Shown in pieces: positions 9,839 through 18,317 of a stretch of 64,000 nucleotides of DNA. The translations under genes and the position numbers were made by a program. Under the pieces are notes generated by a model, which was not told the DNA's origin, did not search any database, and was given only the letters and a program-made list of their open reading frames with translations. The stretch's first letter is position 1. Each line of letters begins with the position of its first letter. This DNA comes from JAUIAI01 sp041396685 (GTDB lineage: Bacteria; Pseudomonadota; Gammaproteobacteria; Burkholderiales; Burkholderiaceae_E): positions 359,712 through 423,711 of the forward strand of contig JAWKYD010000004.1 in assembly GCA_041396685.1 (NCBI GenBank), given 5' to 3'.

Positions 9839-10810
9839 ATGAACGACACACACAGCATGTTCGGCGTCGACAGCGTCGAGTTGAAAGTCAGGGTTTCCAA
9901 TCGGCGTGCGCTGACGTCGGACGTCGTCGAGTTTTGTCTCGAGGCCCTCGACGGAAGCGCACTTCCTGGGTTTTCGCCCGGTGCGCACATCGCGGTGCAA
10001 ACCCCGTCGGGCGCAGTGCGACAGTACTCGTTGATCGGAACCGGCGCGCCATCCGATGAATACCGGATCGCAATCAAACGCGAGCCCGATTCGCGTGGTG
10101 GTTCATCCTCGATGATCGAGGACGCGCAGATCGGCGCCGGGCTGACTGTCTCCGAACCAAAGAACGACTTCGTGCTGGAGGAACACGACAAGTATCTGTT
10201 CATTGCAGCCGGCATCGGAATCACGCCGATCTACACCATGGCCCAGCGCGCGCAGACGCATGGTGCGCAGTTTCGCATCATCTATCTTGCCCGCACAGCT
10301 GAGAGCGCTCCCTATCTGAACGAGCTGACCGAACAATTCGGTGAACACCTCGTCGCTCATTTCACCATGGGCAACTCAGCCGACCGCTACGATTTCTGGG
10401 ATGACTTCGCGAGCCCGTCCGAAGAACTTGTCTATTGTTGCGGCCCCAAGGCCCTGATCGAGCAAATCAAGGATGTTTCCGGTCACTGGCCGGAAGGGTC
10501 GGTGCGATTCGAGGATTTCAAGCCAGTCGAGGCCGTTCGAGCCGATGACAGGCCGTTCGAGGTCGAGCTGCGGAAATCGGGCAAGACCTTCACGGTCCCT
10601 GCAGACCGGTCGATCATCGAAGCAATGCGGGCGAACGGCGTTGCAACCACCAGTTCCTGCGAAAGTGGCACCTGCGGGACCTGCAAAGTCGGGCTCGTTT
10701 CAGGGGAGGTCGATCATCGCGATCTGGTGCTCAGCGATGCGGACAAGGCCAGCCATATCATGATCTGTGTTTCGCGGGCGGCCAGCGGCGGCCTTGTGCT
10801 CGACCTCTGA
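9839..10810 (+). CDS. Phthalate-dioxygenase-reductase-like oxidoreductase (FMN/NAD, C-terminal 2Fe-2S)
   Basis: Electron-transfer partner of a Rieske oxygenase, 323 residues. Domain order as in phthalate dioxygenase reductase and VanB: flavin domain with RQYSLIGT (about 60-67), NAD domain with FIAAGIGITPIY and VYCCGPKAL, then a plant-type ferredoxin domain with cysteines in CESGTCGTC and a fourth in MICVS near the end. It passes electrons from NAD(P)H to the oxygenase. The oxygenase gene lies immediately downstream on the opposite strand, with stop codons two bases apart. It has its own promoter and operator. Confidence 0.94.
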   Translation: MNDTHSMFGVDSVELKVRVSNRRALTSDVVEFCLEALDGSALPGFSPGAHIAVQTPSGAVRQYSLIGTGAPSDEYRIAIKREPDSRGGSSSMIEDAQIGAGLTVSEPKNDFVLEEHDKYLFIAAGIGITPIYTMAQRAQTHGAQFRIIYLARTAESAPYLNELTEQFGEHLVAHFTMGNSADRYDFWDDFASPSEELVYCCGPKALIEQIKDVSGHWPEGSVRFEDFKPVEAVRADDRPFEVELRKSGKTFTVPADRSIIEAMRANGVATTSSCESGTCGTCKVGLVSGEVDHRDLVLSDADKASHIMICVSRAASGGLVLDL

Positions 10811-10812
10811 AC

Positions 10813-12081
10813 CTAGACACGCGGTGTGCTTTCAGTGACCTGGCGCCAGTCGACGCTCTTGGGAAACACTCCTTCGCGCGAACCAATGCTTGCCTGCCGC
10901 ACGCGATCGGCTCCTGTGCCGATGGCGGGCCGCCCTTCTTGAACCGCCTTGGCGGCGTCGACCATGGTGCGGCGGAACTCGACGATCGCGACATCCGACG
11001 CGCCAAGTATGTCGTTAGTACGATTGACGATCGGGCCCATGCTGACCCACATCGCGATGTCCTGATGAGGAATTCCGTCGATGCCCGTGAAATCGCCCAG
11101 TTCCATCTTCTTGCGGTCCTGCCCGAATCGGTTCGCCGTATTGCGGAAGGAAACCCAGTGCTCGTCGAGATGGATACCCGGCTGCGCGCCGAGAAACTTG
11201 CGCCATGTCTCGGTATCGGGAGCGCCAGGGCCCCACGACATGAAGTGGAACCAGCTGTTCTCGTCGTCGATGGGAACGATCAACGCCGCAACGTTGTACG
11301 ACGAATTCGGCGGGATGCAGGCGTAGTAAGGCGCGACGTATTCGGTCTTGCGAATGTACTGGTTCTCTGCGGCGTTCTTGGTCGGCCGACGAATGGCCGC
11401 ATAGTGGAAGCCATAGCTGGTGCGTTCGGCTTCGAGCTTCGGTGCCTTGTCGGTCGAAGGACGATACCAACCTTTGGTGTCGGCAGCAGCGCGGTCGACA
11501 CGAGCGGGAACCATGTCCGACGAATGCAGATTCGACGAGTGGGCACTGTCGATCTGCCCTTCTAGGATCTGCGCCCAGTTGCAGTTGAGGCGAATCTTCG
11601 CGATCGCGACGTACGTGTCTTCGGTGGGCGCGAATGCCGGCGGATCAAACTCCGGGATCGTGGTCTTGTCGCCCAACCATGCCCAGAGGTAGCCACCCCA
11701 TTCCTTGAGCGGATAGCTTGGCTGCTTCACCTTCTGCATCAGTGGGCTGCCCTCGGGTTCCGAAGGCATCGAGGTCGCATTGCCTTCGGTATCGAATGCC
11801 CAGCCGTGGTAGAGACAGCGCAGACCGCGTTCCTCATTGCGTGCATATATCAGCGACGCGAAACGGTGGGGGCAGAGCTCATCCAGCATTCCAACGCTGC
11901 CGTCGGGCGCGCGGAAGGCGACGTAACGCGAGCCCAACACCTCGACGAGGACCGGAGCCCCACCGGGATTCCTGACTTCTTCGAGCAGGCAGACAGGCGT
12001 CCAGTGCTGACGCATCAGCTTCCCCATCGGCGCATCGCCTTGCACGCGCGTCAGGAGATCATTTTCCGCAGGTGTGAGCAT
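10813..12081 (-). CDS. Rieske aromatic ring-hydroxylating dioxygenase, oxygenase component (phthalate 4,5-dioxygenase-like)
   Basis: Oxygenase alpha subunit of 422 residues. Seen: Rieske cluster ligands Cys70-X-His72 and Cys89-X2-His92 (CPHRF, CLYHGW), and the mononuclear iron site in IDSAHSSNLH. The overall layout is that of phthalate/vanillate-type alpha-only oxygenases, which work with a PDR-like reductase, and one is encoded next door. The start at ATG 12081 is set by a GGAG site 8 bases upstream; a TTG at 12093 overlaps that site and is rejected. It is transcribed towards the reductase gene. Substrate: an aromatic carboxylate is likely, the exact one unknown. Confidence 0.94.
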   Translation of the reverse strand: MLTPAENDLLTRVQGDAPMGKLMRQHWTPVCLLEEVRNPGGAPVLVEVLGSRYVAFRAPDGSVGMLDELCPHRFASLIYARNEERGLRCLYHGWAFDTEGNATSMPSEPEGSPLMQKVKQPSYPLKEWGGYLWAWLGDKTTIPEFDPPAFAPTEDTYVAIAKIRLNCNWAQILEGQIDSAHSSNLHSSDMVPARVDRAAADTKGWYRPSTDKAPKLEAERTSYGFHYAAIRRPTKNAAENQYIRKTEYVAPYYACIPPNSSYNVAALIVPIDDENSWFHFMSWGPGAPDTETWRKFLGAQPGIHLDEHWVSFRNTANRFGQDRKKMELGDFTGIDGIPHQDIAMWVSMGPIVNRTNDILGASDVAIVEFRRTMVDAAKAVQEGRPAIGTGADRVRQASIGSREGVFPKSVDWRQVTESTPRV

Positions 12082-12097
12082 CCAAGTCTCCAACTAT

Positions 12098-12113
12098 ACT
12101 TAGAGAACTAAGT
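12098..12113. promoter_or_regulatory. Operator ACTTAG-N4-CTAAGT at the Rieske oxygenase promoter
   Basis: Perfect inverted repeat with 6-base arms (ACTTAG AGAA CTAAGT) that begins within the -10 box and covers the expected transcription start. It matches the operator at 9781-9796. The shared motif implies one regulator for both genes, most simply the MarR protein at 9110. Confidence 0.72.
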
Positions 12114-12140
12114 TATAGCGGGATTTCGAACGCCTGTCCA
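12112..12140 (-). promoter_or_regulatory. Sigma-70-type promoter of the Rieske oxygenase gene
   Basis: On the minus strand: -35 box TGGACA (12140-12135), a spacer of exactly 17 bases, and -10 box TATAAC (12117-12112). Each box differs from consensus by one base. It lies 31 bases upstream of the ATG. Confidence 0.72.
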
Positions 12141-12359
12141 GCGTCGAAGGCACGCCACCGCACCGAATCTTGCGGGCAAGTGCTTCGCGGGCTGGTCCGG
12201 CATGCGGGATGGGCCCTGGGCAGGTCCGTTCGTCCGGTCGCCTCGCGCAACCGACCAGAAGCCCCCGGTTTCAACGGGAACGGCCCGTCTGCGGAAACGG
12301 CCGACGTCGACCAGACATTTGACCGGATCAGTGACGCCGGACCGACCGCGAGCTTCGAG

Positions 12360-13640
12360 TCACATCGTCGACGGAAGCCAGGTTACGAGCGCAGGGAACG
12401 CCACCAGCAGCGCCACCAGCAACAGGTGGGCGACCACATGCGGAAACGAGCCTCTGAATACATCCGCAACGGGCATCCGGGTGTACTTCGAGATCACGAA
12501 CACATTCATGCCCAGCGGCGGTGTCAGCACACCGACCTCGCCCATCACGATCGTCATCACGCCGAACCAGATCGGGTCGTAGCCCAACTGATCGATGACC
12601 GGCACGACGATGGGCACCATCAGGATGAGCATCGCGATCAGATCCATGAAGCATCCGAGCACCAGATACAACAGCAGGAACAGCAGGACGATTGCCAGGG
12701 GCGCAATACCGGAGTTCACGAAGTAGCCGACCAGCGCCTGCGTCGTCTGGGTCATCGTCAGGAAATAGACGAAGACCTGCGCGCCCAGGAAAATAAGGGC
12801 GATCATGCAGCTGGACTCGGCCGTCACATAGGTGGCCCGAATCAACTGCCGTACGGTCGCGCCGCGCAGCAGCGCGAGCAGAAAAGCGCCGAGCGCACCG
12901 AGCGCCGACGCCTCGGTCGGTGTTGCAATGCCGGTATAGATCGCCACGGTCACCAGACTGAACAGCAGGAGAAAACCCCAGGCGGTCTTCAGCACGACGA
13001 TCTTCTGTTTGAGGCCATAGCCCTGAGCGCGGGGCGCATGGTCTGGGTTCCGCCAGACGAGAAACAGGATCGTCAACATGATGGTGATGGTGACCAGGAT
13101 GCCCGGAACGAGCCCGGCGATGAGCAGTTTCGCCACGCTGATGTCGGCCAGCAGCGCATAGATGACCATTGCGCCGCTGGGCGGAATCAGCATCGACAAG
13201 GTTCCGGATATGGCGACGACGCCGGACGCCAGTTTCGGGTCGTAGCCCTGTTTGATCATTCCCGGAATCGTCGTCGACGACAAGGTGGCCGCCGCTGCCG
13301 TGCTCGAGCCCGATATCGCGCCGAACATGGCTCCCGTGATCGCCGTGGCATGGGCCAAGCCGCCGGGCGTGCGGCCCATCCAGGTCCGGGCGATACTGAA
13401 CATGTCCTCGCTGACGCCACTGATGAGGATGAAGTTCGCCATCAGGATGAACATCGGAATGATGACGAACTCGTAGTGATCCACCGCACCGAGCGGTGCC
13501 GAGGTCAGAATGCCGTTCACCAGGGGCATGCCGCCGACGAGGAACAGGCCAACGCCGCCAGCCAGAGCAAGCGCAACGGCGACCGGTAGGCCGATCACCA
13601 GCAGGACGACCAGCAGGATGAATCCTGTCGCGACGGCCAT
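12360..13640 (-). CDS. TRAP transporter large permease (DctM family)
   Basis: Large membrane subunit of a tripartite ATP-independent periplasmic transporter, 426 residues with about 12 hydrophobic stretches. Seen: the DctM signature region FGAISGSSTAAAATLSSTTI and LLIPPSGAMVIYALL. It carries a carboxylate across the inner membrane using an ion gradient. The start overlaps the dctQ stop by one base (TGATG), so translation is coupled. It is the third gene of dctP-dctQ-dctM. The substrate is probably an acid used by the nearby CoA pathway; this is inference. Confidence 0.95.
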   Translation of the reverse strand: MAVATGFILLVVLLVIGLPVAVALALAGGVGLFLVGGMPLVNGILTSAPLGAVDHYEFVIIPMFILMANFILISGVSEDMFSIARTWMGRTPGGLAHATAITGAMFGAISGSSTAAAATLSSTTIPGMIKQGYDPKLASGVVAISGTLSMLIPPSGAMVIYALLADISVAKLLIAGLVPGILVTITIMLTILFLVWRNPDHAPRAQGYGLKQKIVVLKTAWGFLLLFSLVTVAIYTGIATPTEASALGALGAFLLALLRGATVRQLIRATYVTAESSCMIALIFLGAQVFVYFLTMTQTTQALVGYFVNSGIAPLAIVLLFLLLYLVLGCFMDLIAMLILMVPIVVPVIDQLGYDPIWFGVMTIVMGEVGVLTPPLGMNVFVISKYTRMPVADVFRGSFPHVVAHLLLVALLVAFPALVTWLPSTM

Positions 13641-14239
13641 CAGATCGCCTCTCGCGACGGATCGTCGTCACTCGGCAATACGCTGATTTCGAGCTCGGAG
13701 CGGCCGGTGAGGAAAGCAATGAGATTGTTCACGCCGATGTGGGCCAGTCGAAGCGCCAGTCCGCCCATCGCAATGCAGAAGATCGCCTGGCTCGCCCAGA
13801 TCGGCCAGTTGATGACGCCGGTGGTCGCCAGTCCGGCCTGCCAACTCTCGAAGGCCAGGAATCCGATCCGCATGGACATGAGCCCGAACACCGGGGCGGC
13901 CGCCAGCAGTGCGAACCCGAGCGTCAGCTGCCGCGCCCGCGCCGGCATCGACATCGCGAACAGATCAACCGAAATATGCCCGCCACGGCGCATCATGAAG
14001 CCGACCGGCAGCAGCATCACCGCCGGCAACAGATACATCTGAACGAGGTCGTAATTGAACTCGAGCGGCTGGTTGAGTGTGTATCGGAAGATGGCGTCCA
14101 GCGAAACCGTGACCATGATGACGATCATGATGGTCGAGACCAGCGCCATGATCCCTCGTTCGATCGCGTTCATCAGCCGGTCCGCCATTTGAAGGGTGCG
14201 CAACATGCCGCCTCCCTCGGACGTATTCTGATCACTCAC
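13640..14239 (-). CDS. TRAP transporter small permease (DctQ family)
   Basis: Small membrane subunit, 199 residues with four hydrophobic helices, the normal DctQ form. Seen: LEFNYDLVQMYLLPAVMLLPVGFMMRRGGHISVDLF, the usual small-subunit core. The start codon is GTG. It lies between dctP and dctM and is coupled to dctM. A strong hairpin separates it from dctP, which would let the binding protein be made in excess. Confidence 0.93.
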   Translation of the reverse strand: MSDQNTSEGGGMLRTLQMADRLMNAIERGIMALVSTIMIVIMVTVSLDAIFRYTLNQPLEFNYDLVQMYLLPAVMLLPVGFMMRRGGHISVDLFAMSMPARARQLTLGFALLAAAPVFGLMSMRIGFLAFESWQAGLATTGVINWPIWASQAIFCIAMGGLALRLAHIGVNNLIAFLTGRSELEISVLPSDDDPSREAI

Positions 14240-14312
14240 GGCGCTGTCTCTCGCCAGGTCATCGCGGCCCTATTCGCGGCCGTCACTTGTCTGATATCGA
14301 TTCGCCTGCGCA

Positions 14313-14355
14313 CATCGATGGCGGCATGCCCCGACTGGACAACCCGCCATCGATG
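14313..14355 (-). terminator. Intra-operon hairpin between dctP and dctQ
   Basis: Perfect 12-base arms (CATCGATGGCGG and its complement) with a 19-base loop, starting one base after the dctP stop. No T-run follows, so it is better read as an RNA-stabilising or partial-termination hairpin that raises dctP over dctQM. Confidence 0.6.
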
Positions 14356-14356
14356 C

Positions 14357-15382
14357 TTACTTGCTGGAATAGATCTTGCGGAAGGTCTTCAGCGCCTCGG
14401 AGCCGGGCTTGCCCTTACCGTCGAGTTGACCCGCCCAGTTCTCGGAGAGCACGGCAAGCTTCTTGTCGAGGTCGGCCTTGGTCGCAGCATTGAGCGCATT
14501 GACCTTCAATCCATCCTTGGCCATGGCATCGGCAGCGGCCTGGTTTCCATCGAGACCGAAGCTGCAATACGACTTTTCCGCCTTGATCCCAGCCTCATCC
14601 ACCGCCGCCTTCATTTCATCGGAGAGCGACTTGTAACGCGCGTCCGACATCATGAGGATGATGGTCGCTCCGCCGAAGCTGTATCCCGCGGTGGCGTTCT
14701 TGGCCACCGTATGAAGGTCGTACTGTTTGGCGCTGAGATAGGTCAGCAGGGTACCGTCGATCGTGCCACGCGACAGCGACTGCAGGATCTCCGGCGACGA
14801 CAGCTTGACCGGTACGCCGCCGAGCGCCTTGACCGCGAGTTCCATCGCGCCACCGGCGGTGCGCAGCTTCTTGCCTTCGAAATCGGGGGCGGACGTGATC
14901 GGATTGACCGAGATCGCCGAATAGGGAGGGAAGATATAGAAGGCCAGCGGATGCAAGCCCTGGGGGGCGATGTCGACCCTGTTGAACAGGCCGTCGCCGG
15001 TCGCCATTTCGCGTACTGTGGCCGCACCCTTGCAGGGATTGTCGACCATACCGGGCATTTCCACGACGCCGAACAGCGGGAAGCGATCCGAGTAGTAGCC
15101 GAGCGGCACACCGACGACATCCAGGGCGCCTGCCTTCATGATGTCCAGCAACTGGTTGGCCTTGCCGGCCTGGCTGGCGGGATAGAACTCGATCTCCACC
15201 TTGTCGCCCAACTGCTGCTTGATGCTGTCCATCCACACCTTCGTGCCATATTCGATGATGTGGTGGCTGGCGGGCAGAAACGACGCGACCTTGAATTTCG
15301 TGACGTCCTGCGCCATTGCCGGCTGCCCCACGGTCAGCAGACCGGCAGCAGCCAAGGCTGAGATGGTTTTTCCTGGTTTCAT
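14357..15382 (-). CDS. TRAP transporter substrate-binding protein (DctP family)
   Basis: Periplasmic binding protein of 341 residues. The N terminus is a signal peptide (MKPGKTISALAAAGLLTVG..AMAQ, cleavage after AMA). Seen: the DctP-type GKKLRTAGG-like segment (EGKKLRTAGG) and the SPEILQSLSRGTIDGTLLTYLS region that lines the carboxylate site. The ATG at 15382 has a GAGGA site 9 bases upstream and is preferred over an ATG at 15397. It is the first gene of the TRAP operon and has a strong sigma-54 promoter about 60 bases upstream. Confidence 0.93.
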   Translation of the reverse strand: MKPGKTISALAAAGLLTVGQPAMAQDVTKFKVASFLPASHHIIEYGTKVWMDSIKQQLGDKVEIEFYPASQAGKANQLLDIMKAGALDVVGVPLGYYSDRFPLFGVVEMPGMVDNPCKGAATVREMATGDGLFNRVDIAPQGLHPLAFYIFPPYSAISVNPITSAPDFEGKKLRTAGGAMELAVKALGGVPVKLSSPEILQSLSRGTIDGTLLTYLSAKQYDLHTVAKNATAGYSFGGATIILMMSDARYKSLSDEMKAAVDEAGIKAEKSYCSFGLDGNQAAADAMAKDGLKVNALNAATKADLDKKLAVLSENWAGQLDGKGKPGSEALKTFRKIYSSK

Positions 15383-15443
15383 GGGTTCGATCCTCATCCT
15401 GACGATTTTTTCCGGGGCATTTCTGCCGCGCGAACAACCTCCC

Positions 15444-15459
15444 GCAATCGGCGTGCCAT
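15444..15459 (-). promoter_or_regulatory. Sigma-54 promoter for the TRAP operon
   Basis: The minus strand reads ATGGCACGCCGATTGC: consensus -24 TGGCACG and -12 TTGC at exact spacing, about 62 bases before the dctP ATG. Confidence 0.85.
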
Positions 15460-15572
15460 CTTGCGAGTCGATGAGGGAAACGCCAGCTCACGTCGCGGCG
15501 CACGGCTCGCGGGACCACGGCCGCCCGAGACACCCGCGAGGACGCCCCTGGGCGGCCGCCGCCGCGTTTCGG

Positions 15573-16592
15573 CTATTGCGCGTAGGCGTTGGTGAACGAC
15601 GCCGGCAGATCGGCCGGGTCGATCTGCTTCTTCGGGTTCTTCTGGAACTGATTGACGAACTCGGTCACCTGCGTGAGGGCGGCCATCGAGACCTTGGTCG
15701 AGGGCGATGCGCTCTGGGTCGCCTCTTCCCACACATCGTCGAACAGCCGCTTTGGCACGTCGCTGTAGTACTTCTGGTGCACGGCGTCCCGCGCGACGAG
15801 ATTTTCCTTCGGGTCCTTCAAGGCGTCGAGTGCACGCTGGAAGACCTTCACCACCTTCTTCGCGATGTCGGGGTTGCTCTCCAACCAGTTGCCGCGCGCG
15901 GACGCGACGATGTACAGATAGCCATCGAGTTCCTTGACCTCGCCCACCGCCGTATTGAACGCGATGATCGCGCCGAGATCGCGCTTGGCGATCTGGGGCG
16001 CCGGAGCTGAAATCGCGAATCCGTCGATGCGGTCGGCCTCGGTGGCCGCGACGAACACACCGGTGTCGTTGCCCATGTGCTGAATCGTCAGATCCTTGTC
16101 GGGATCCAGCTTCGCGAGAGCGGCGATGTAACGGATGATCTGATCGCCACCGCCGGGCCCGCTGGTGGCGATGCGCGCGCCCTTCATGGCCGCGAGCTTG
16201 TCCTTCATGCTGCTGGCCTCGGTCACACCGTGGGATTGCGCCCACTTCTTGGAATACACGAGCACCGACGTGTACTGGGATACGAGCCCCGACATGATCC
16301 TCAGATCGATGCCGGCCTTGCGCGCCAGCAGTACCGAACTCGTCGAGCCGATGGCGATGTCGGCACTCTCCCCGACCACGGCGGCGACCGTTTTCGAACC
16401 TGACCCGGTCCGCACGATCTCGGCGTCGACACCTTCTTTCGAGAAGTAGTCCATTGCGATCGCAGTGAAGAACGGTATGAACGCAAAGCTCTCCGTCGAG
16501 TGTGAAATCCGCACCTTGTCCTGCGCCACTGCCGTGCCGGCACTGACGAATACGGCCAGAACAGCCGCCAAAATCCTGAATCTACGAATCAT
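15573..16592 (-). CDS. ABC-type substrate-binding protein, NMT1/SsuA-like
   Basis: Periplasmic binding protein of 339 residues. Signal peptide: MIRRFRILAAVLAVFVSAGTAVAQ. Seen: KVRISHSTESFAFIPFFTAIAMDYFSKEGVDAEIVRTGSGSK-type N-lobe, characteristic of the NMT1/THI5/SsuA group that binds thiamine precursors, sulfonates, nitrate or aromatic acids. The ATG at 16592 has a GGAG site 6 bases away. No ABC subunits are adjacent; the matching type of ATPase and permease genes lie at 23849-25457, so these may form one importer. It has its own sigma-54 promoter. Confidence 0.9.
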   Translation of the reverse strand: MIRRFRILAAVLAVFVSAGTAVAQDKVRISHSTESFAFIPFFTAIAMDYFSKEGVDAEIVRTGSGSKTVAAVVGESADIAIGSTSSVLLARKAGIDLRIMSGLVSQYTSVLVYSKKWAQSHGVTEASSMKDKLAAMKGARIATSGPGGGDQIIRYIAALAKLDPDKDLTIQHMGNDTGVFVAATEADRIDGFAISAPAPQIAKRDLGAIIAFNTAVGEVKELDGYLYIVASARGNWLESNPDIAKKVVKVFQRALDALKDPKENLVARDAVHQKYYSDVPKRLFDDVWEEATQSASPSTKVSMAALTQVTEFVNQFQKNPKKQIDPADLPASFTNAYAQ

Positions 16593-16604
16593 TTTCGTCT
16601 CCAT

Positions 16605-16927
16605 ACCCGAGGTTCTCGGTCACCCACTACCCGCCGACGCGGATGACCGCGCCACTGGCAACGACTTCGCTCGATGGCGATCAGCCACGAGCCCCTGGGG
16701 AAGCATCGCTTGCACTCCCCTGGAGTCCGTGCGACGGCCGGGTCCGCAACCCGCACCGTACGGGCCTCCTGAGAAGATCTTTCGCAAGCGGCGTGCCAAA
16801 CGATCTCGGGTGGCCGGCATCCGAAGCCAGGCTGTTTCGGGCCGCCACGGACTCGAACCGCGAACGAACCGGGCGCAAACCGTGCGAGGACTGGACAAGG
16901 CCAGGGGAAAGGCGCGCGCTGCTCGAG
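16605..16927. other. Intergenic region holding a sigma-54 promoter
   Basis: 323 bases between the binding-protein gene and the racemase gene, both on the minus strand. The only clear element is the sigma-54 promoter at 16784-16799. The rest shows no convincing gene; the 128 bases upstream of the promoter could hold activator sites. A direct repeat of CGAAC lies near 16853-16867. Confidence 0.5.
16784..16799 (-). promoter_or_regulatory. Sigma-54 promoter for the NMT1-type binding protein gene
   Basis: The minus strand reads TTGGCACGCCGCTTGC, a full match to the -24/-12 core at exact spacing. It lies about 190 bases before the ATG at 16592, giving a long leader. Confidence 0.85.
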
Positions 16928-18082
16928 CTAGACGAAGTAGCCCGCGGCGATACCCGCCTCGATGCGAGGCGCATCGAAACCCCAGTCTGACAGCGCCTCG
17001 GCCGTATGCTCGCCAGGCCTGACCGGTGGGCGGCACAGCATGCCAGGGGTACCCTCGAGACGCGGTGCCGGTGCCGGATTGGCGACACCGTCGCGATCGA
17101 TCAACATGCCCCGGGCGACATTGTGTGGATGCGCGCCGGCCTCCTCGAGTTCGAGAACCGGTGATACGCAGGCATCGGTGCCCTCGAAGATCCGTTCCCA
17201 CTCGTCTCGTGACTTCTCGGCGAAACGTGCCGCCAGGATGCCGCGCAACCTGGGCCAGCCATCGCGATCACTTCGGTTCGGCAGCGACTCCGGGTTCAAC
17301 GCCAGACCATGTATCAACGCATCGTAGAAACGCGTCTCGATCGCACCGACGGCCACGTACTTGCCGTCACATGTTGCGTATGTGGTGTAGAACGGGGCGC
17401 CACCATCGAGGATGTTGGCGCCCCGTTCGGGGACATGCCCGCCAAACTGACGACGGCCGTGAGAGACGGTCAGCAGGCTGGTGATGCCGTCGACCATGGC
17501 CGCGTCGACGACCTGCCCCCTGCCGCTCGCACGGGCCGAGTGCAACGCACAGACGATGCCGAACGCCAGATAGAGCGCGCCACCGCCGAGATCACCGATC
17601 AGGTTCAGCGGCGGCACCGGCGCGCCACCAGCCGGGCCGATCATCGACAGCGCGCCGGTGAGCGCCAGATAGTTGATGTCGTGACCGGCGCGCATCGCCA
17701 GCGGCCCTTCGCGCCCCCAGCCGGTGGCACGACCATAGACGAGCGCCGGATTCCTGCGATGACAGACCTCCGGCCCGATTCCCATACGCTCGACCACGCC
17801 GGGTCGATAGCCCTCGATCAAGACATCCGCCCGTGCGGCTAGATCCAGCAGGGCGGCGCGTCCGTCCGGATGTTTGAGATCGATGCGTGCCGATCGCTTG
17901 TTGCGTCCCCGTAGATCGGCCGCCGCCGGCATCGCGATGCCGTCACCCGTGGGTTCGATGCGGTCGATGCGCAGCACATCGGCACCCATGTCGGCGAGCA
18001 GCATCCCACAGAAGGGTGTCGGCCCCATGCCGGCGAGTTCGATGACCTTGATGTCCTGCAGCGCGCCCATCCGGGGCTCCAT
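16928..18082 (-). CDS. Alpha-methylacyl-CoA racemase-like CaiB/BaiF family protein
   Basis: Class III CoA-transferase fold, 384 residues, closest in motifs to alpha-methylacyl-CoA racemase. Seen: the catalytic His-Asp region RAGHDINYLALTGALSMIG and, 30 residues on, GDLGGGALYLAFGI with the presumed catalytic Asp. Such enzymes interconvert R and S 2-methylacyl-CoA by proton exchange, so beta-oxidation can go on. The ATG at 18082 has an AGGGA site; an in-frame extension to 18220 is unsupported. It is divergent from the CoA-transferase operon and has a sigma-54 promoter about 92 bases upstream. Racemase rather than transferase activity is inferred from the motifs. Confidence 0.88.
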   Translation of the reverse strand: MEPRMGALQDIKVIELAGMGPTPFCGMLLADMGADVLRIDRIEPTGDGIAMPAAADLRGRNKRSARIDLKHPDGRAALLDLAARADVLIEGYRPGVVERMGIGPEVCHRRNPALVYGRATGWGREGPLAMRAGHDINYLALTGALSMIGPAGGAPVPPLNLIGDLGGGALYLAFGIVCALHSARASGRGQVVDAAMVDGITSLLTVSHGRRQFGGHVPERGANILDGGAPFYTTYATCDGKYVAVGAIETRFYDALIHGLALNPESLPNRSDRDGWPRLRGILAARFAEKSRDEWERIFEGTDACVSPVLELEEAGAHPHNVARGMLIDRDGVANPAPAPRLEGTPGMLCRPPVRPGEHTAEALSDWGFDAPRIEAGIAAGYFV

Positions 18083-18173
18083 GTCATTTCCCTGTGTGAG
18101 CACGCGGATCCCGCCACGCGCGCCGCCTCGCACGAAAGCATCGCGCATCTTCGTCGTCGATTTCCAGCTACAC

Positions 18174-18189
18174 GCAATCCCGATGCCAG
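18174..18189 (-). promoter_or_regulatory. Sigma-54 promoter for the racemase gene
   Basis: The minus strand reads CTGGCATCGGGATTGC: TGGCATC and TTGC with GG and GC spaced by 10 bases. One or two bases less perfect than the other sites in the -24 half. Confidence 0.7.
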
Positions 18190-18221
18190 ACGAGCGCCGC
18201 CACCGAACATAGCCAGTCATT

Positions 18222-18238
18222 GGTTAGGATTACTAACC
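18222..18238. promoter_or_regulatory. Inverted repeat GGTTAG-N5-CTAACC in the racemase/CoA-transferase divergent region
   Basis: Perfect 6-base arms with a 5-base spacer (GGTTAG GATTA CTAACC), between the divergent racemase and CoA-transferase genes and about 33 bases upstream of the racemase -24 element. The size fits a dimeric regulator site; the binder is unknown. Confidence 0.5.
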
Positions 18239-18254
18239 TTTATGAAACTATATA

Positions 18255-18271
18255 CGACTGTACATTAACAA
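18255..18271 (+). promoter_or_regulatory. Shared 17-base element upstream of the CoA-transferase operon
   Basis: CGACTGTACATTAACAA, identical at 15 of 17 bases to the element at 27762-27778 upstream of the MmgE/PrpD operon. It contains the palindrome TGTACA and a -10-like TACATT. It lies 47 bases before the ATG. Function unknown; a shared operator or activated promoter is likely. Confidence 0.55.
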
Positions 18272-18317
18272 TTGCCCGCGATACGTTTCGCTCTCGAATC
18301 AGAGCGAGGACGACAAA

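Noticed and set aside
12180..13589. Long plus-strand open frame opposite the TRAP large permease
   Set aside because: Its product is rich in His, Arg and Gln with no domain, and it lies antisense to a clear dctM; a by-product of high GC content.
16841..16866. T-arm-like sequence on the minus strand (GGTTCGAGTCC), suggesting a tRNA or a tRNA-derived attachment site
   Set aside because: The T-stem needs a wobble pair and no matching 5' acceptor strand, D-arm or anticodon arm lies upstream; no integrase is near.
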